A stretch of 64,000 nucleotides of DNA from Micromonospora gifhornensis (GCF_016863515.1 NZ_BOPA01000003.1:62001-126000), one strand, 5' to 3'; shown: positions 1 to 12,975, counted from the stretch's first letter. Notes: generated by a model from the letters alone, not told the origin. Program-made: numbers and translations.

Positions 1-671
1 TCTCGCTGGTCGGCCGGACCGTGTTCATGCTCTGGGAACCACCGTTCGACGGCACGATCCGGTACGACGACATTCGCGAACTGGGCTCGGCGTACTGGCC
101 GATGAACCTCTACCTGGGTGGCCCGGCGTACGCGGTGTCCTGGGTCGCCGTCGCGGTCTTCATCGTCCGGCTCGGCAGGGGACGCGCCGGGGTGCTGAAC
201 CTGGTCGGCGCGTTCCTGGTCGGTCTCGGTGGCGTGGTGTTCGCGCTGACGATCACCGCGGAGGTGCTCCCGTTCGCCTACGCGGCCGACCCGGCCGTGC
301 TGCCGGAGGCGCAGGGACGCGCCCTGTTCGACGTGCTCAACGACCGGCTGGACTGGGTGATCCCGGCCATCATCAGCAGCCAGTTGGCGATCGTCGCGGG
401 CATGCTCCTGGCCCTGGTCGGTGCGCTGATCGCGCGGACCATGCCCCGGCCGTTGACCATCGCCGCCCTGGTCTACGCGGTGCTCTTCGTAGCGCTCCCG
501 CTGGCGCAGTTCGGCCGCGCCGTCGTCATCGTCGACTACCTGCTCCAGGTGGCCCTGGTCGCCGCGATCGGCTGGTACGGGCTGCGAGCCGTCGACCGCG
601 AGGCACGGGACACCACCCCGCAGGCGGCCGACGATCGCTCCACCCCGCACACGGAATCCGCCGTCGCGTGA
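1..671 (+). CDS. Multipass membrane protein, 5' end outside window
   Basis: The reading frame is open to the left edge of the window, so the true start probably lies outside; the first in-window start codon is GTG at 21. The visible part has about five hydrophobic segments (for example the runs YAVSWVAVAVFIVRL and VYAVLFVALPLAQF) and a polar C-terminal tail rich in Asp, Thr and Arg, so it is an integral membrane protein. I do not recognise the family. It converges on the F420-reductase-like gene, and its last codons form the first copy of the imperfect 27-base tandem repeat that continues downstream. Confidence 0.7.
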   Translation, partial: SLVGRTVFMLWEPPFDGTIRYDDIRELGSAYWPMNLYLGGPAYAVSWVAVAVFIVRLGRGRAGVLNLVGAFLVGLGGVVFALTITAEVLPFAYAADPAVLPEAQGRALFDVLNDRLDWVIPAIISSQLAIVAGMLLALVGALIARTMPRPLTIAALVYAVLFVALPLAQFGRAVVIVDYLLQVALVAAIGWYGLRAVDREARDTTPQAADDRSTPHTESAVA

Positions 672-810
672 CTCGCGCGCAGTCCGCCTGCCGCGTCACC
701 CGCGCGGAGTCCGTTTGTCCGTGACCCGCGCGGAGTCCGCCTGCCGGGTGACCTGCGCGGAGTTCGCCCGCCCACGTGACGCGCAGGGGATTCGCCGTCG
801 CGTGACGCGG
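654..810. repeat. Imperfect 27-base tandem repeat, about six units
   Basis: Units of the form GGAGTCCGCCTGCCGCGTGA followed by a CCGCGCG-like spacer recur about every 27 bases from the last codons of the upstream membrane gene into the gap. Copies differ at several positions. The repeat lies between convergent genes, so it is likely a minisatellite rather than coding sequence. Confidence 0.6.
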
Positions 811-826
811 ACCGGGCGAGCGGGTC

Positions 827-874
827 GGCGGAGAACCGACCCACTGGCCCGGCGGAGAACCGACCCGCTGGCCC
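827..874. repeat. 24-base tandem repeat, two units
   Basis: Two adjacent 24-base units beginning GGCGGAGAACCGACCC differ at one base. They lie just before the 3' end of the minus-strand reductase gene and follow the 27-base repeat array. Confidence 0.65.
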
Positions 875-886
875 GGCGGCGAGCGG

Positions 887-1576
887 TCAGCTCCGTTCGG
901 CCTTGGCCAGTGCGGCACGCACCTTGTCGGCGTCGCCGGGGGCCTCCTGCTCCCAGTTCGCCGGGTCGGCGGAGTAGATGGTGCCGTACGCCGGGGTGTC
1001 CGGCTGGAACCGCCAGCTGTCGGCGAGCGTGCCGGCGTCCACCGCGTCGTAGCCGATCCGGTCGAGGAAGGCGGTGACGACGGCCTTGGCCTCGGCGTCG
1101 TCACCGGCGATCGGCAGCGCACTGCGGTCCGCCGCACCGGCGGGCCGGGCCAGGGCGAGCAGGTGTCGGAAGAAGATGTTGTTGAACACCTTCACCACCC
1201 GGGCCTCGGGCAGGTACTGTTGCAGCAGCTCACTGCTGGTGACGCTGCCCTCGTCCAGCTCGGGGATCTGGCCGTCGCGCTGCGGGTAGTAGTTGTTGGT
1301 GTCGATGACGACCTTGCCGGCCAGCGGCTGCGCCGGCACCGCCCGGTACGACTTCAGCGGGATGCTGACCACCACCAGGTCACCGGCGCGAGCCGCGGCG
1401 TCGGCGGTGCCCGCGCTCGCACCCGGCCCCAACTCGTCGACCAGGTCGGACAGGGTCTCCGGCCCCCGCGAGTTGCTCAGCACCACCTCGTACCCGGCCG
1501 CCACCGCCAACCGCGCGACAGTGCCTCCGATGTGTCCACTTCCGATCAACCCCACGACCGACACGTCAACTCCCAT
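887..1576 (-). CDS. NADPH-dependent F420 reductase-like oxidoreductase
   Basis: A 229-residue protein with an N-terminal dinucleotide-binding motif, GLIGSGHIGG, followed by SNSRGPE, where NADP-binding F420 reductases carry a serine/arginine phosphate contact, and later VIDTNNYYPQRDG and VVKVFNN, typical of the NPD family. Known members move hydride between NADPH and F420 or related substrates; the exact substrate here is not determinable. The ATG at 1576 is chosen because the Rossmann strand starts five residues later; an in-frame extension to 1672 has no family similarity. It lies 138 bases downstream of the glutathione peroxidase gene on the same strand and could be cotranscribed with it, suggesting a redox role (inference). 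Confidence 0.8.
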   Translation of the reverse strand: MGVDVSVVGLIGSGHIGGTVARLAVAAGYEVVLSNSRGPETLSDLVDELGPGASAGTADAAARAGDLVVVSIPLKSYRAVPAQPLAGKVVIDTNNYYPQRDGQIPELDEGSVTSSELLQQYLPEARVVKVFNNIFFRHLLALARPAGAADRSALPIAGDDAEAKAVVTAFLDRIGYDAVDAGTLADSWRFQPDTPAYGTIYSADPANWEQEAPGDADKVRAALAKAERS

Positions 1577-1714
1577 CGACTCGGGCTCTCCCGTCGAACC
1601 TACTCGCCAGCCGGACACTTCCGGCCGATCCAGGGTGATCTCCGCCCGACGAGCGTGCGGCGGCGACGGCACCCGAACCCCGGGCGCCGTCGCCGGTGAG
1701 TCAGCAGCGGGGTG

Positions 1715-2200
1715 TCAGGGCAGGGTCTTCTCCACGGTGGCGCGCAGCGTGGGGTCGTCGGGGGTGACCGTCGGGGCGAAACGGGCGGCCACGGTCCCGT
1801 CCGGAGCGACCAGGAACTTCTCGAAGTTCCAACGGACGTCACCGGTGTGGCCGTCGGCGTCGAGGGTGTCCACCAGGGCGGCGTAGAGCGGATGACGGTC
1901 CGGGCCGTTCACCGCGACCTTCTCCGTCAGCGGGAAGGTCACGCCGTAGTTGACCTGGCAGAACTCGCTGATCTCCGCAGCGCTGCCGGGTTCCTGGCCG
2001 GCGAACTGGTTGCACGGCACGCCGAGTACCACCAGCCCGCGGTCGGCGTACTCGTCCTGAAGGGCCTGCAGGCCGGCGTACTGCGGGGTGAGACCGCAGC
2101 GGGAGGCGACGTTGACCACCAGCAGGGCGCGCCCACGGTACTGCGCGAGATCGGCGGGGCCGCCGGTGAGGGAGTTGATGGGGGTGTCGAAGACGGACAT
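1715..2200 (-). CDS. Glutathione peroxidase family protein (thiol peroxidase type)
   Basis: A 161-residue protein, the usual family length. It shows the peroxidatic cysteine motif VNVASRCGLTPQY, the glutamine motif NQFAGQEPG and the tryptophan motif WNFEKFLV, which together give the Cys-Gln-Trp catalytic triad. Bacterial members with Cys instead of selenocysteine usually reduce peroxides with thioredoxin, and in actinobacteria possibly mycothiol systems. The ATG at 2200 begins the conserved MSVFDTPINSL; the longer open frame upstream is antisense to the chitinase promoter. It is divergent from the chitinase gene and upstream of the F420-reductase-like gene. Confidence 0.9.
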   Translation of the reverse strand: MSVFDTPINSLTGGPADLAQYRGRALLVVNVASRCGLTPQYAGLQALQDEYADRGLVVLGVPCNQFAGQEPGSAAEISEFCQVNYGVTFPLTEKVAVNGPDRHPLYAALVDTLDADGHTGDVRWNFEKFLVAPDGTVAARFAPTVTPDDPTLRATVEKTLP

Positions 2201-2371
2201 GGCGTGAGGGTATCGCCGAACGTCGGTTCGCGGCGCGGCGGCTACCGCTCGGTAATGGCCATCCACCGGCGAAGACCCTTCGGGCGGCGCGGGTTTCGCC
2301 CGAGCCGACAAATCGATACATCGACATCTTGACGAAGTGGAGTCGTGTGAGTAGCGTCTCATCAACATTTT

Positions 2372-2382
2372 GGAAAGTTTCC
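2372..2382. promoter_or_regulatory. Palindromic operator-like site before chitinase gene
   Basis: The perfect odd-centred palindrome GGAAAGTTTCC lies 20 bases before the chitinase ATG, in a locally AT-rich stretch (ATTTTGGAAAGTTTCCTAAC). The position overlaps where a promoter or transcript start would be. It is probably the site of a carbohydrate-responsive repressor; the regulator is unknown. Confidence 0.5.
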
Positions 2383-2402
2383 TAACTGTTTGGAGACGCC
2401 AC

Positions 2403-4013
<1,611 letters not shown>

Positions 4014-4018
4014 CTGTA

Positions 4019-4149
4019 AGGAAGGGCCCCCTGTTAACGCCTCCGGTAGAGCACGGGCCCCCTGTTAACACTCCGGCAGCTCGATCTTGCCGTGTGTTAA
4101 CAGGGGGCCCTTCCTATGCAAAAGGCGATAACAAGGGGCCCTTCCTTAC
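4019..4149. repeat. AGGAAGGGCCC-type palindromic repeat and terminator
   Basis: Bases 4019-4038 (AGGAAGGGCCCCCTGTTAAC) are the exact reverse complement of 4096-4115, a 20-base perfect stem with a 57-base loop. The loop contains a third partial copy at 4055-4069 (GGGCCCCCTGTTAAC), and a fourth inverted, degenerate copy lies at 4129-4149. The element follows the chitinase stop codon directly, so it likely ends that transcript. A related element follows leuS at 42734. Confidence 0.8.
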
Positions 4150-4215
4150 ATCAGGGCAGGGTGTGACAGACTCGCCGGTCGGAACGGTGCGATGTGCGCA
4201 GATGGGGAGGTAGCG

Positions 4216-6188
<1,973 letters not shown>

Positions 6189-6200
6189 CGCGTGATCGGG

Positions 6201-6274
6201 TGGCATGACTGTGGCGGACGCGAGGAGTGAGCTTGCGAGCCCCACAGTCGGCAGCTGTCTGGCATGACTGTGGC
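6201..6274. repeat. Direct repeat plus short hairpin between aroG and ltaE
   Basis: The 15-mer TGGCATGACTGTGGC occurs at 6201-6215 and again at 6260-6274. Part of the first copy, GACTGTGG at 6207-6214, is complementary to CCACAGTC at 6242-6249 and could form a hairpin downstream of the aroG stop. It may be a weak terminator or a duplication scar. Confidence 0.45.
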
Positions 6275-6293
6275 TGACGGGATGGAGCGTGAC

Positions 6294-7316
<1,023 letters not shown>

Positions 7317-7363
7317 CCCCGCTCCTACCCCGCGCCCCTCGCGCTCCCACCCCAGGCCGCGCT

Positions 7364-7440
7364 CCCGCGATCTTGCACTTTTGGTCGCCGAAATGCCCCT
7401 TGTGCGGCTTATGCGGCGACAAGAAGTGCAAGATCGCGGG
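7364..7440. repeat. CGATCTTGCA palindromic element, copy A
   Basis: A perfect 17-base stem (CCCGCGATCTTGCACTT at 7364-7380 and its complement at 7424-7440) continues inward with GTCGCC/GGCGAC. It lies between the convergent ltaE and endonuclease IV genes and belongs to a family with at least three more copies in this window. Confidence 0.85.
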
Positions 7441-7490
7441 CGCAGGGCGCAGGGCGCAGGGCGCAGGGCGCAGGGCGCAGGGCGCAGGGC
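7439..7490. repeat. 7-base tandem repeat GCGCAGG
   Basis: About seven head-to-tail copies of GCGCAGG follow palindrome copy A directly. It is simple-sequence DNA in a convergent intergenic gap and has no coding signal. Confidence 0.75.
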
Positions 7491-7547
7491 GCGGGGGAGG
7501 GGGCGGGGCGCAGGGCGCGTGCGGGAGGGAGTGTGGGGTAGGGGGAG

Positions 7548-8420
7548 TTAGGGGTGGAGGCGGCGGAGGGTGGCGATGTCGGCGGCGTGACCTTCGTGGC
7601 GGTCGGTGGGGGTCTCCACGAGGATGGGGACGCCGGCGGTGGCGGGGTGGCGCATCAGTTCGGCGAAGGCGGGCTCGCCGATGCTGCCCTTGCCGATGTT
7701 CTCGTGCCGGTCACGGGTGGAGCCGCACAGGTCCTTCGAGTCGTTGGCGTGCACCAGCTGGAGCCGATCCGCGCCGACGGTCGCCACCAGGGTGTCCAGC
7801 GTCTCGGTCATGCCGCCTTCGGCGGCCAGGTCGTGCCCGGCCGCCCAGGCGTGGCAGGTGTCGAAGCAGACGCCCAGCCAGGGGTGCCGGTCCACCGCGT
7901 CCAGGTAGGGGCCGAGCTGCTCCACCCGGCAGGCCAGCGACCGGCCGCCACCGGCGCTCGGCTCGACCAGCAGCATCGGCCCGCCGCTGTCGGCGGCCGA
8001 GTCCAGCAGCGGCAGCAGTGATTCGCGTACCTGCCGCATGGCCGCCTCGGCGTGCCCGGCGTCCACCGCGCTGCCGGCGTGGAACACCACCGCGCGGGCG
8101 CCGATCGCGGCGCCCCGGCGTAGCGCGTGGGCCAGGGTCTGCTGCGATCGTTCCACCGTGGCCGGGGTCGGCGAACCCAGGTTGACCAGCAGTGACGCGT
8201 GAATGTAGGCGGCGACTCCCCGTTCGGCGCAGCCGTCGCGGAACAGGGCGTCCTGCACCGGGTCACCGGCCGGCATCGCCCACCCTCGGGAGTTGCCGAC
8301 GTAGACCTGCGCCACCTCGGAGCCGGCGGCGTCGAGGTACGGCAGCGCCGCCTTCGCCAGCCCACCGGAGGTGGGCGTGTGCGAGCCGATCGGCCGGTGG
8401 CCGGGTTGGGTAGCCGTCAT
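7548..8420 (-). CDS. nfo: Endonuclease IV (AP endonuclease family 2)
   Basis: A 290-residue TIM-barrel enzyme that incises DNA at abasic sites during base-excision repair. Metal-binding motifs of the family are visible in order: VVFHAGS, LLVEPSAGG, GVCFDTCHAWAAGHD, LVHANDSKDLCGSTRDRHENIGKGSIG and ILVETPTD. The ATG at 8420 overlaps the TGA of the upstream kinase gene (ATGA), so translation is probably coupled. A longer in-frame open stretch to 8564 lies inside the kinase and is not used. Confidence 0.93.
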   Translation of the reverse strand: MTATQPGHRPIGSHTPTSGGLAKAALPYLDAAGSEVAQVYVGNSRGWAMPAGDPVQDALFRDGCAERGVAAYIHASLLVNLGSPTPATVERSQQTLAHALRRGAAIGARAVVFHAGSAVDAGHAEAAMRQVRESLLPLLDSAADSGGPMLLVEPSAGGGRSLACRVEQLGPYLDAVDRHPWLGVCFDTCHAWAAGHDLAAEGGMTETLDTLVATVGADRLQLVHANDSKDLCGSTRDRHENIGKGSIGEPAFAELMRHPATAGVPILVETPTDRHEGHAADIATLRRLHP

Positions 8421-10408
8421 CAGAAACACCCGATGGTGATCTGGGTGCCCGGTGCCACCTGCGCGTTCTCGTTCGGGTTCTGGAACCGGGCCACGGCCTC
8501 CGGGTTGAACTGCACGGCCACCGGGAAGCCCTGACTCTCCAGCACCTGCTTGGCCTGCTGGCACGGCAGGTCGATGACCCGGGGTACGGTCACCAGCGGT
8601 GGACCCTCGCTGACCTCCAGCCGGATCTGGGCACCCTTCTCGACCCCGCTGCCGTCGGCCGGGCTCTGCCCGAGCACCTCGTCGCGAGGCTTGTCGGACT
8701 GCTTGTAGGTCGGTTCCACCAGGACCAGGCCGAGCTGGGCGATCTGCGTACGGGCGTCGTTGAGGCTCTTGCCGACCAGGTTCGGCACGGTGATCGGGGC
8801 GCGGCCCTTGCTCAGGATGACGGTGATCTCGTCGCCCGGCTCGACCTCCTTGCCGGCCTCCGGCTTGGTGGCCACCACGACGCCCTCGGGCAGGCCGTCG
8901 TCGTACCGGGCGGTGCCCTTGACAACCTTCAGCTGGGCGTTGACCAGGTCGGCCTCGGCCAGGTCGAACTCCTTGCCCACCACGTCGGGCATCGGGAACC
9001 GGGCCGGCCCCAAGGACAGGGTCAGGGTGATGGTGCCGCCCTTGAGGATCCGGGCGGCCGAGGCGGGCTGCTGCGCCACCACGCCGTCACGCGGGATCTG
9101 CTCGTCGTGGCGTGGGTCGGCGTACTGCAGGGTGAAGCCGCCCTGCGCGGCCTGCGCCTCCGCCTGGGCCTTGGTCATGCTGACCAGCTGCGGGGTGGTG
9201 GTGTAGCGGCCGACGCCGAACCACCATCCGCCGAGAGCAGCCACCAGGCCCAGCACCACCACGACGGCGGCGACCGCGAGGCGGCTGCTCGAATCGCCGA
9301 ACAGCCGGGCACGCCACCCGGCAAGCTGGGAGAACCGGTGCACGTCCTCGTCCGGAACCGCCCGACGACGCCCCCGGGTGGGTGTGCCACCCTCCGGCAG
9401 CCGGGCCCAGGTCGGCCGTTCGGCGGGGCGGACCGCTGCCACCACCATGGTCGGCTGGGCGACCGCCGGGCCGTCGGACACCGCAGACAGCATGGCGGTC
9501 TGGGCGTTCGCGTTACCGAGCCCGTCCCGGGCGACCTGCACCTCGGCCAGCAGGGTCCCGGCGTCGGCCGGACGGCCCGCCGGGTCGCGGCGGGTGGCTC
9601 GGGCGACCAGATCGTCGAGGGCCTTCGGCAGGCCGGGCACCAGGGTCGACGGCGCCGGTACGTCCCGATCGACGTGTTGCCAGGCGATGTCGATCGGACG
9701 ATCACCGTCGTACGGCACCCGGCCGGTGAGCATCTCGAACAGCACGATGCCGCTGGAGTAGACATCGGTACGGGCGTCGGCGCGGCCGGTGGTGACCAGC
9801 TCCGGGGCGACGTACGCCACGGTCGCCATCAGTTGGTTGCCGCTGTCGTGATCGGTGCTCGCCTCCACGGCCCGCGCCAACCCGAAGTCGGTGACCTTCA
9901 CGACGCTGTCGACGAGGTTGGCCGGGCCGCCGCTGGGCGCCTCGGCGACGAGCACGTTCTCCGGCTTGACGTCGCGGTGCACCAGCCCGGCCCGGTGGGC
10001 GGTGGCGAGCGCGGCGAGTATCTGCTCGGTGATGGCCAGCGCCTCGTCCGGGTTGAGTCGGCGCCGCTCGGTCAGCACCTCACGCAGGGTGCGCCCGCGG
10101 ACGTACTCCATGACCAGGTACGGCCGACCGCCATGGGTGCCCTGGTCGTAGACCGCCACCACGTTGGGATGGGTCAGCCGGGCGATGGTCTTGGCCTCGT
10201 CGGTGAACCGCTCGACGAAGCCGGCCAGGCCGGCCCGATCAGTCGGCCCCTGCGACGAGTGAATGATTTTGACCGCCACGGTGCGTTCGAGTCGCTCGTC
10301 GGTGGCGGTGTACACGGTCGCCATGCCGCCACGGGCGACGCGACCGCGGATGCGGTAACGCCCGTCGATCAGCGAGCCCAGCAACGTGTCGGCGACCTGT
10401 GTGTCCAT
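8420..10408 (-). CDS. pknL: Ser/Thr protein kinase with PASTA repeats, PknL type
   Basis: A 662-residue membrane receptor kinase. The kinase domain spans about residues 17-285, with glycine loop GRVARGGMATVY, VAVKI lysine, catalytic HRDVKPEN, DFG and an APE motif (YVAPE). A Pro/Arg-rich juxtamembrane stretch leads to a single membrane helix near residues 378-398 (VAAVVVVLGLVAALGGWWF), then about four PASTA domains outside the cell. PASTA domains bind muropeptides or lipid II in known kinases. It is divergent from the Rv2175c-like gene, whose mycobacterial homologue is a PknL substrate (established there). TAGACT eight bases before the ATG suggests a leaderless message. Confidence 0.93.
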   Translation of the reverse strand: MDTQVADTLLGSLIDGRYRIRGRVARGGMATVYTATDERLERTVAVKIIHSSQGPTDRAGLAGFVERFTDEAKTIARLTHPNVVAVYDQGTHGGRPYLVMEYVRGRTLREVLTERRRLNPDEALAITEQILAALATAHRAGLVHRDVKPENVLVAEAPSGGPANLVDSVVKVTDFGLARAVEASTDHDSGNQLMATVAYVAPELVTTGRADARTDVYSSGIVLFEMLTGRVPYDGDRPIDIAWQHVDRDVPAPSTLVPGLPKALDDLVARATRRDPAGRPADAGTLLAEVQVARDGLGNANAQTAMLSAVSDGPAVAQPTMVVAAVRPAERPTWARLPEGGTPTRGRRRAVPDEDVHRFSQLAGWRARLFGDSSSRLAVAAVVVVLGLVAALGGWWFGVGRYTTTPQLVSMTKAQAEAQAAQGGFTLQYADPRHDEQIPRDGVVAQQPASAARILKGGTITLTLSLGPARFPMPDVVGKEFDLAEADLVNAQLKVVKGTARYDDGLPEGVVVATKPEAGKEVEPGDEITVILSKGRAPITVPNLVGKSLNDARTQIAQLGLVLVEPTYKQSDKPRDEVLGQSPADGSGVEKGAQIRLEVSEGPPLVTVPRVIDLPCQQAKQVLESQGFPVAVQFNPEAVARFQNPNENAQVAPGTQITIGCF

Positions 10409-10416
10409 CGGCAGGC

Positions 10417-10422
10417 AGTCTA
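10417..10422 (-). promoter_or_regulatory. -10 hexamer before pknL
   Basis: On the minus strand TAGACT lies eight bases upstream of the ATG at 10408, with no ribosome binding site between, consistent with leaderless transcription. Confidence 0.45.
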
Positions 10423-10572
10423 TGTGTCGGGGGATGAAGGTTGAACAGGATGCTACCGCCGAGCGGACCTTCTCGGGCCCGCCGTGGCGTGACAGACTGT
10501 GGTCGATCCTGGTCAGAGTGGGTGCCGGGAGGCTGTTGACCTGGTGCCGGGAGGACGTGGCAGGGTGGTCGA

Positions 10573-10950
10573 GTGACCGACTCCGTACCCACCGACAACG
10601 CCGCGCCGGAGACCACCGGGCCGACGGACTGGCTGACCCTGCCGGACGTCGCCGAGCGGCTCGACCTGACGATCAGCAAGGTGCACCAGAAGATCAGGGA
10701 TCGGGAACTGATCGCGGTACGCCGCGACGGTGTCCGCCGGATTCCGGCTGACCTGGTGGCCAATGCCACCGTACTCAAGCACCTGCCCGGCGTGCTGAAC
10801 CTGCTGGCGGACGCCGGCTACGACGACGAGGCGGCGCTGCGCTGGCTCTACGAGCCCGACCCGACGCTGCCCGGTGGCACCCCCGCCACCGCCCTCGGCG
10901 GCGACCAGGCCCGCGAAATCAAACGCCGCGCCCAAGCCCTCGGCTTCTAA
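10573..10950 (+). CDS. Rv2175c-like DNA-binding protein
   Basis: A 125-residue protein with a disordered N-terminal tail rich in Thr/Pro, then a winged helix-turn-helix (WLTLPDVAERLDLTISKVHQKIRDRELIAVRRDG), then a conserved C-terminal part (ALRWLYEPDPTLPGGTPATAL and AREIKRRAQALGF). This is the layout of M. tuberculosis Rv2175c, a DNA-binding substrate of PknL phosphorylated in its N-terminal tail. The Thr residues of the tail here are candidate phosphosites (inference). The start is GTG at 10573. It is divergent from pknL, 164 bases apart, and converges on the polyprenyl synthetase gene. Confidence 0.88.
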   Translation: MTDSVPTDNAAPETTGPTDWLTLPDVAERLDLTISKVHQKIRDRELIAVRRDGVRRIPADLVANATVLKHLPGVLNLLADAGYDDEAALRWLYEPDPTLPGGTPATALGGDQAREIKRRAQALGF

Positions 10951-10997
10951 CCCACCCCACCCCACCCTCCCCGCCCCCTCGCCCCACCCTCCCGCCC

Positions 10998-11072
10998 CGT
11001 CGATCTTGCACTTTGTGTCCCCGCGAATGGTGCAAATCGCCCAGAAGTGCGACCGAAACTGCAAGATCGACG
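10998..11072. repeat. CGATCTTGCA palindromic element, copy B
   Basis: CGTCGATCTTGCA at 10998-11010 pairs exactly with 11060-11072. The inner right arm carries GACCGAAAC as in copies C and D, while the loop differs. It lies between convergent genes. Confidence 0.8.
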
Positions 11073-11097
11073 CGGTGGGGGTGAGCAGCGCGTCGAC

Positions 11098-11187
11098 CTC
11101 GTCGGGTGAGCCCGGTGAGGGCGGGTGGTGAGGGCGGGTGGTGAGGGTGGGGTAGGGAGGGTGGGGTAGGGAGGGTGGGAGGGTGGG
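11098..11187. repeat. G-rich short tandem repeats
   Basis: Runs of the 14-mer GGTGAGGGCGGGTG (two copies) followed by GGTGGGGTAGGGAG (two copies) fill the gap before the polyprenyl synthetase stop codon. Several GGG runs on one strand could form a G-quadruplex; no gene is seen here. Confidence 0.6.
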
Positions 11188-12270
11188 TCAGTCGGTGCGG
11201 CGGGTGGCGGCTATGGCCAGGTCGACGAGGGACTGGCGGGCCTCGGTGTCCAGGTCGACGGCGGTCAGCGCGGCGAGTGCGGCGTCGGTGAGCGTGACGA
11301 TGCGCTGCTCGGTACGGGCCAGTGCGCCGGTGCTGATGATCACGTCCCGTAGTCGGGCCACTCCGGCCGCGTCCAGGGCGGGATCGCCGAGCCCGGTGAG
11401 CACCACCTCCCGCCCGGCGTCGTCAGCCGCCTCCAGGGCCGCTGCCACCAGGTAGGTCCGCTTGCCCTCGCGTAGGTCGTCGCCGGCCGGCTTGCCGGTC
11501 TGGGCGGGATCGCCGAAGACTCCCAGCACGTCGTCGCGCAGTTGGAACGCCTCGCCCAACGGCAGCCCGTACGCCGAGTAGGCGACCCGTATGTCCGCGG
11601 GAGCGTCGGCCAGCGCCGCGCCGAGCAGCAGCGGTCGTTCGACTGTGTACTTCGCCGACTTGTAGCGGGCGATCTTGCTGGCCCGTTCCAGCGAGGCGTC
11701 CCCGGTGGCCTGGGTCACCACGTCGAGGTACTGCCCGACGGTGACCTCGGTGCGCATCTCGTCGAAGTCCGGCCGGGCCCGGGCGACGGTGCGGGGGTCC
11801 AGCCCGGCGGAGTGCAGCAACTCGTCGGACCAGACCAGGCACAGGTCGCCCAGCAGGATCGCCGCCGCGTCGCCGAAGCCGTCCGGGTTGCCACCCCAAC
11901 CGGCCGTACGATGCCAGGCGGCGAATCGGCGGTGCATCGCCGGCTCTCCGCGCCGGGTGTCCGAACGGTCCATCAGGTCGTCGTGGATCAGGGCGCTGGC
12001 CTGGACGAACTCCAGTGCTGCGAGGGCGGTCACCACGGCGTCGGTGTCCACTCCGCCGGCACCCCGGTAGCCCCAGTAGCCGAAGGCGGGCCGCAGGCGC
12101 TTGCCCCCGCCGAGCACGAACGACTCGATCGCCTCGGCGACCGGAACCAGGGCGTCATCGAGGTCGGTCATCCACGATCGGCGACCGGCGAGGAAGTCGG
12201 ACAGGGCCTGGTCCACCCGTTGGCGGAGGCCGGCCCGGTCGACAGGAGAGACAGGAGCAGCGTGGGTCAC
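11188..12270 (-). CDS. Polyprenyl diphosphate synthase (short-chain isoprenyl type)
   Basis: A 360-residue all-helical prenyltransferase that adds isopentenyl diphosphate units to an allylic primer. The first Asp-rich motif is in ALIHDDLMDRSDTRRG and the second in FQLRDDVLGVFGD; GGGKRLRP is the conserved N-terminal substrate site. The position next to pknL and Rv2175c-like genes matches mycobacterial idsA2. Product chain length (farnesyl or geranylgeranyl) cannot be told from sequence alone. The start is GTG at 12270; TAGCGT lies six bases upstream on the minus strand. It could feed the carotenoid genes nearby, but this is inference. Confidence 0.9.
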   Translation of the reverse strand: MTHAAPVSPVDRAGLRQRVDQALSDFLAGRRSWMTDLDDALVPVAEAIESFVLGGGKRLRPAFGYWGYRGAGGVDTDAVVTALAALEFVQASALIHDDLMDRSDTRRGEPAMHRRFAAWHRTAGWGGNPDGFGDAAAILLGDLCLVWSDELLHSAGLDPRTVARARPDFDEMRTEVTVGQYLDVVTQATGDASLERASKIARYKSAKYTVERPLLLGAALADAPADIRVAYSAYGLPLGEAFQLRDDVLGVFGDPAQTGKPAGDDLREGKRTYLVAAALEAADDAGREVVLTGLGDPALDAAGVARLRDVIISTGALARTEQRIVTLTDAALAALTAVDLDTEARQSLVDLAIAATRRTD

Positions 12271-12276
12271 GTCCCG

Positions 12277-12282
12277 ACGCTA
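12277..12282 (-). promoter_or_regulatory. -10 hexamer before polyprenyl synthase gene
   Basis: On the minus strand TAGCGT sits six bases before the GTG at 12270. This suggests the gene has its own leaderless promoter inside the end of the upstream HTH gene. Confidence 0.5.
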
Positions 12283-12711
12283 ATAGGTCAGGTCGTCGCG
12301 TGCTGACCCACCCACGTTCCGGCGCGTCGCGGTTCGCCCGACGATTCGCGTCGGTGGGCGTGCGGAGGTCGGTCGGCAACGGCCGACACGCCGATCACGG
12401 TCGCCCTTCGGACAGATCACGTCACCATCGGTGAGCACGGTCCGGCCGGCTGGCAGGCAGGTCGGCGCCGGGCCCGAGGAGTCGAGCGGCGGTCCGGTCG
12501 GCACGCCGAGGACGATGGCCAACCAGGCGTGCCAGTAGCGGCCGGGCGTGCGCCGCTGGCGTTCCCAGCGGGATATCTCGTGCCGACTCAGTGTCGGCAC
12601 CCCGGCGGCGGCGCACAGTTCGGCGGCGAGCCGGGACTGGCTCCAGCCTCGGGCGAGGCGCAACCGGGTCAGCGGCGGCCCGGACAGCGAATCGGGCGGG
12701 TGCGGGGGCAT
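12280..12711 (-). CDS. Small XRE-family helix-turn-helix protein
   Basis: A 143-residue protein with an N-terminal Cro/XRE-like domain, about residues 12-65: LTRLRLARGWSQSRLAAEL, then LSRHEISRWERQRRTPGRYW, typical of actinobacterial XRE domains. The C-terminal half is basic and low in recognisable structure. The ATG at 12711 follows GGAGGACCG, a strong ribosome binding site; longer in-frame starts exist upstream without such a signal. It ends nine bases before the polyprenyl synthetase start and may be in the same transcript. It is probably a transcription regulator with an unknown target. The Arg-rich C-terminus could be a frame artefact of high GC, which lowers confidence. Confidence 0.6.
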   Translation of the reverse strand: MPPHPPDSLSGPPLTRLRLARGWSQSRLAAELCAAAGVPTLSRHEISRWERQRRTPGRYWHAWLAIVLGVPTGPPLDSSGPAPTCLPAGRTVLTDGDVICPKGDRDRRVGRCRPTSARPPTRIVGRTATRRNVGGSARDDLTY

Positions 12712-12975
12712 CGGTCCTCCGGAGGTCGGCGCGCGCTGGTGGCCGGCCCGGAACCGGACCGCCCACCGGTGGATCGTGACCCCCGCGCGGCCCCCTGCGG
12801 TCCTCGACCGCCCGCGCTGAGTCATGGTTATCGCAGGGGTCCGACGTTTCCGTCCGCGAACGAAGCCCGGGACACCGACGTACGGCACAGGTGCGAGCGA
12901 GTCGTCGGGTCGAGAACGATGCGGACAGTGATCCCTGGCTGTGGGAAGAAGATGGGGATACGCGGCCGATCCGGC

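Noticed and set aside
654..810. Possible CRISPR-like array
   Set aside because: Units are contiguous without unique spacers, copies are imperfect, and no cas gene is present.
12280..12888. Longer version of the XRE protein starting at 12888
   Set aside because: The extra 59 residues have no similarity, while the ATG at 12711 has GGAGGA upstream and precedes the HTH domain directly.
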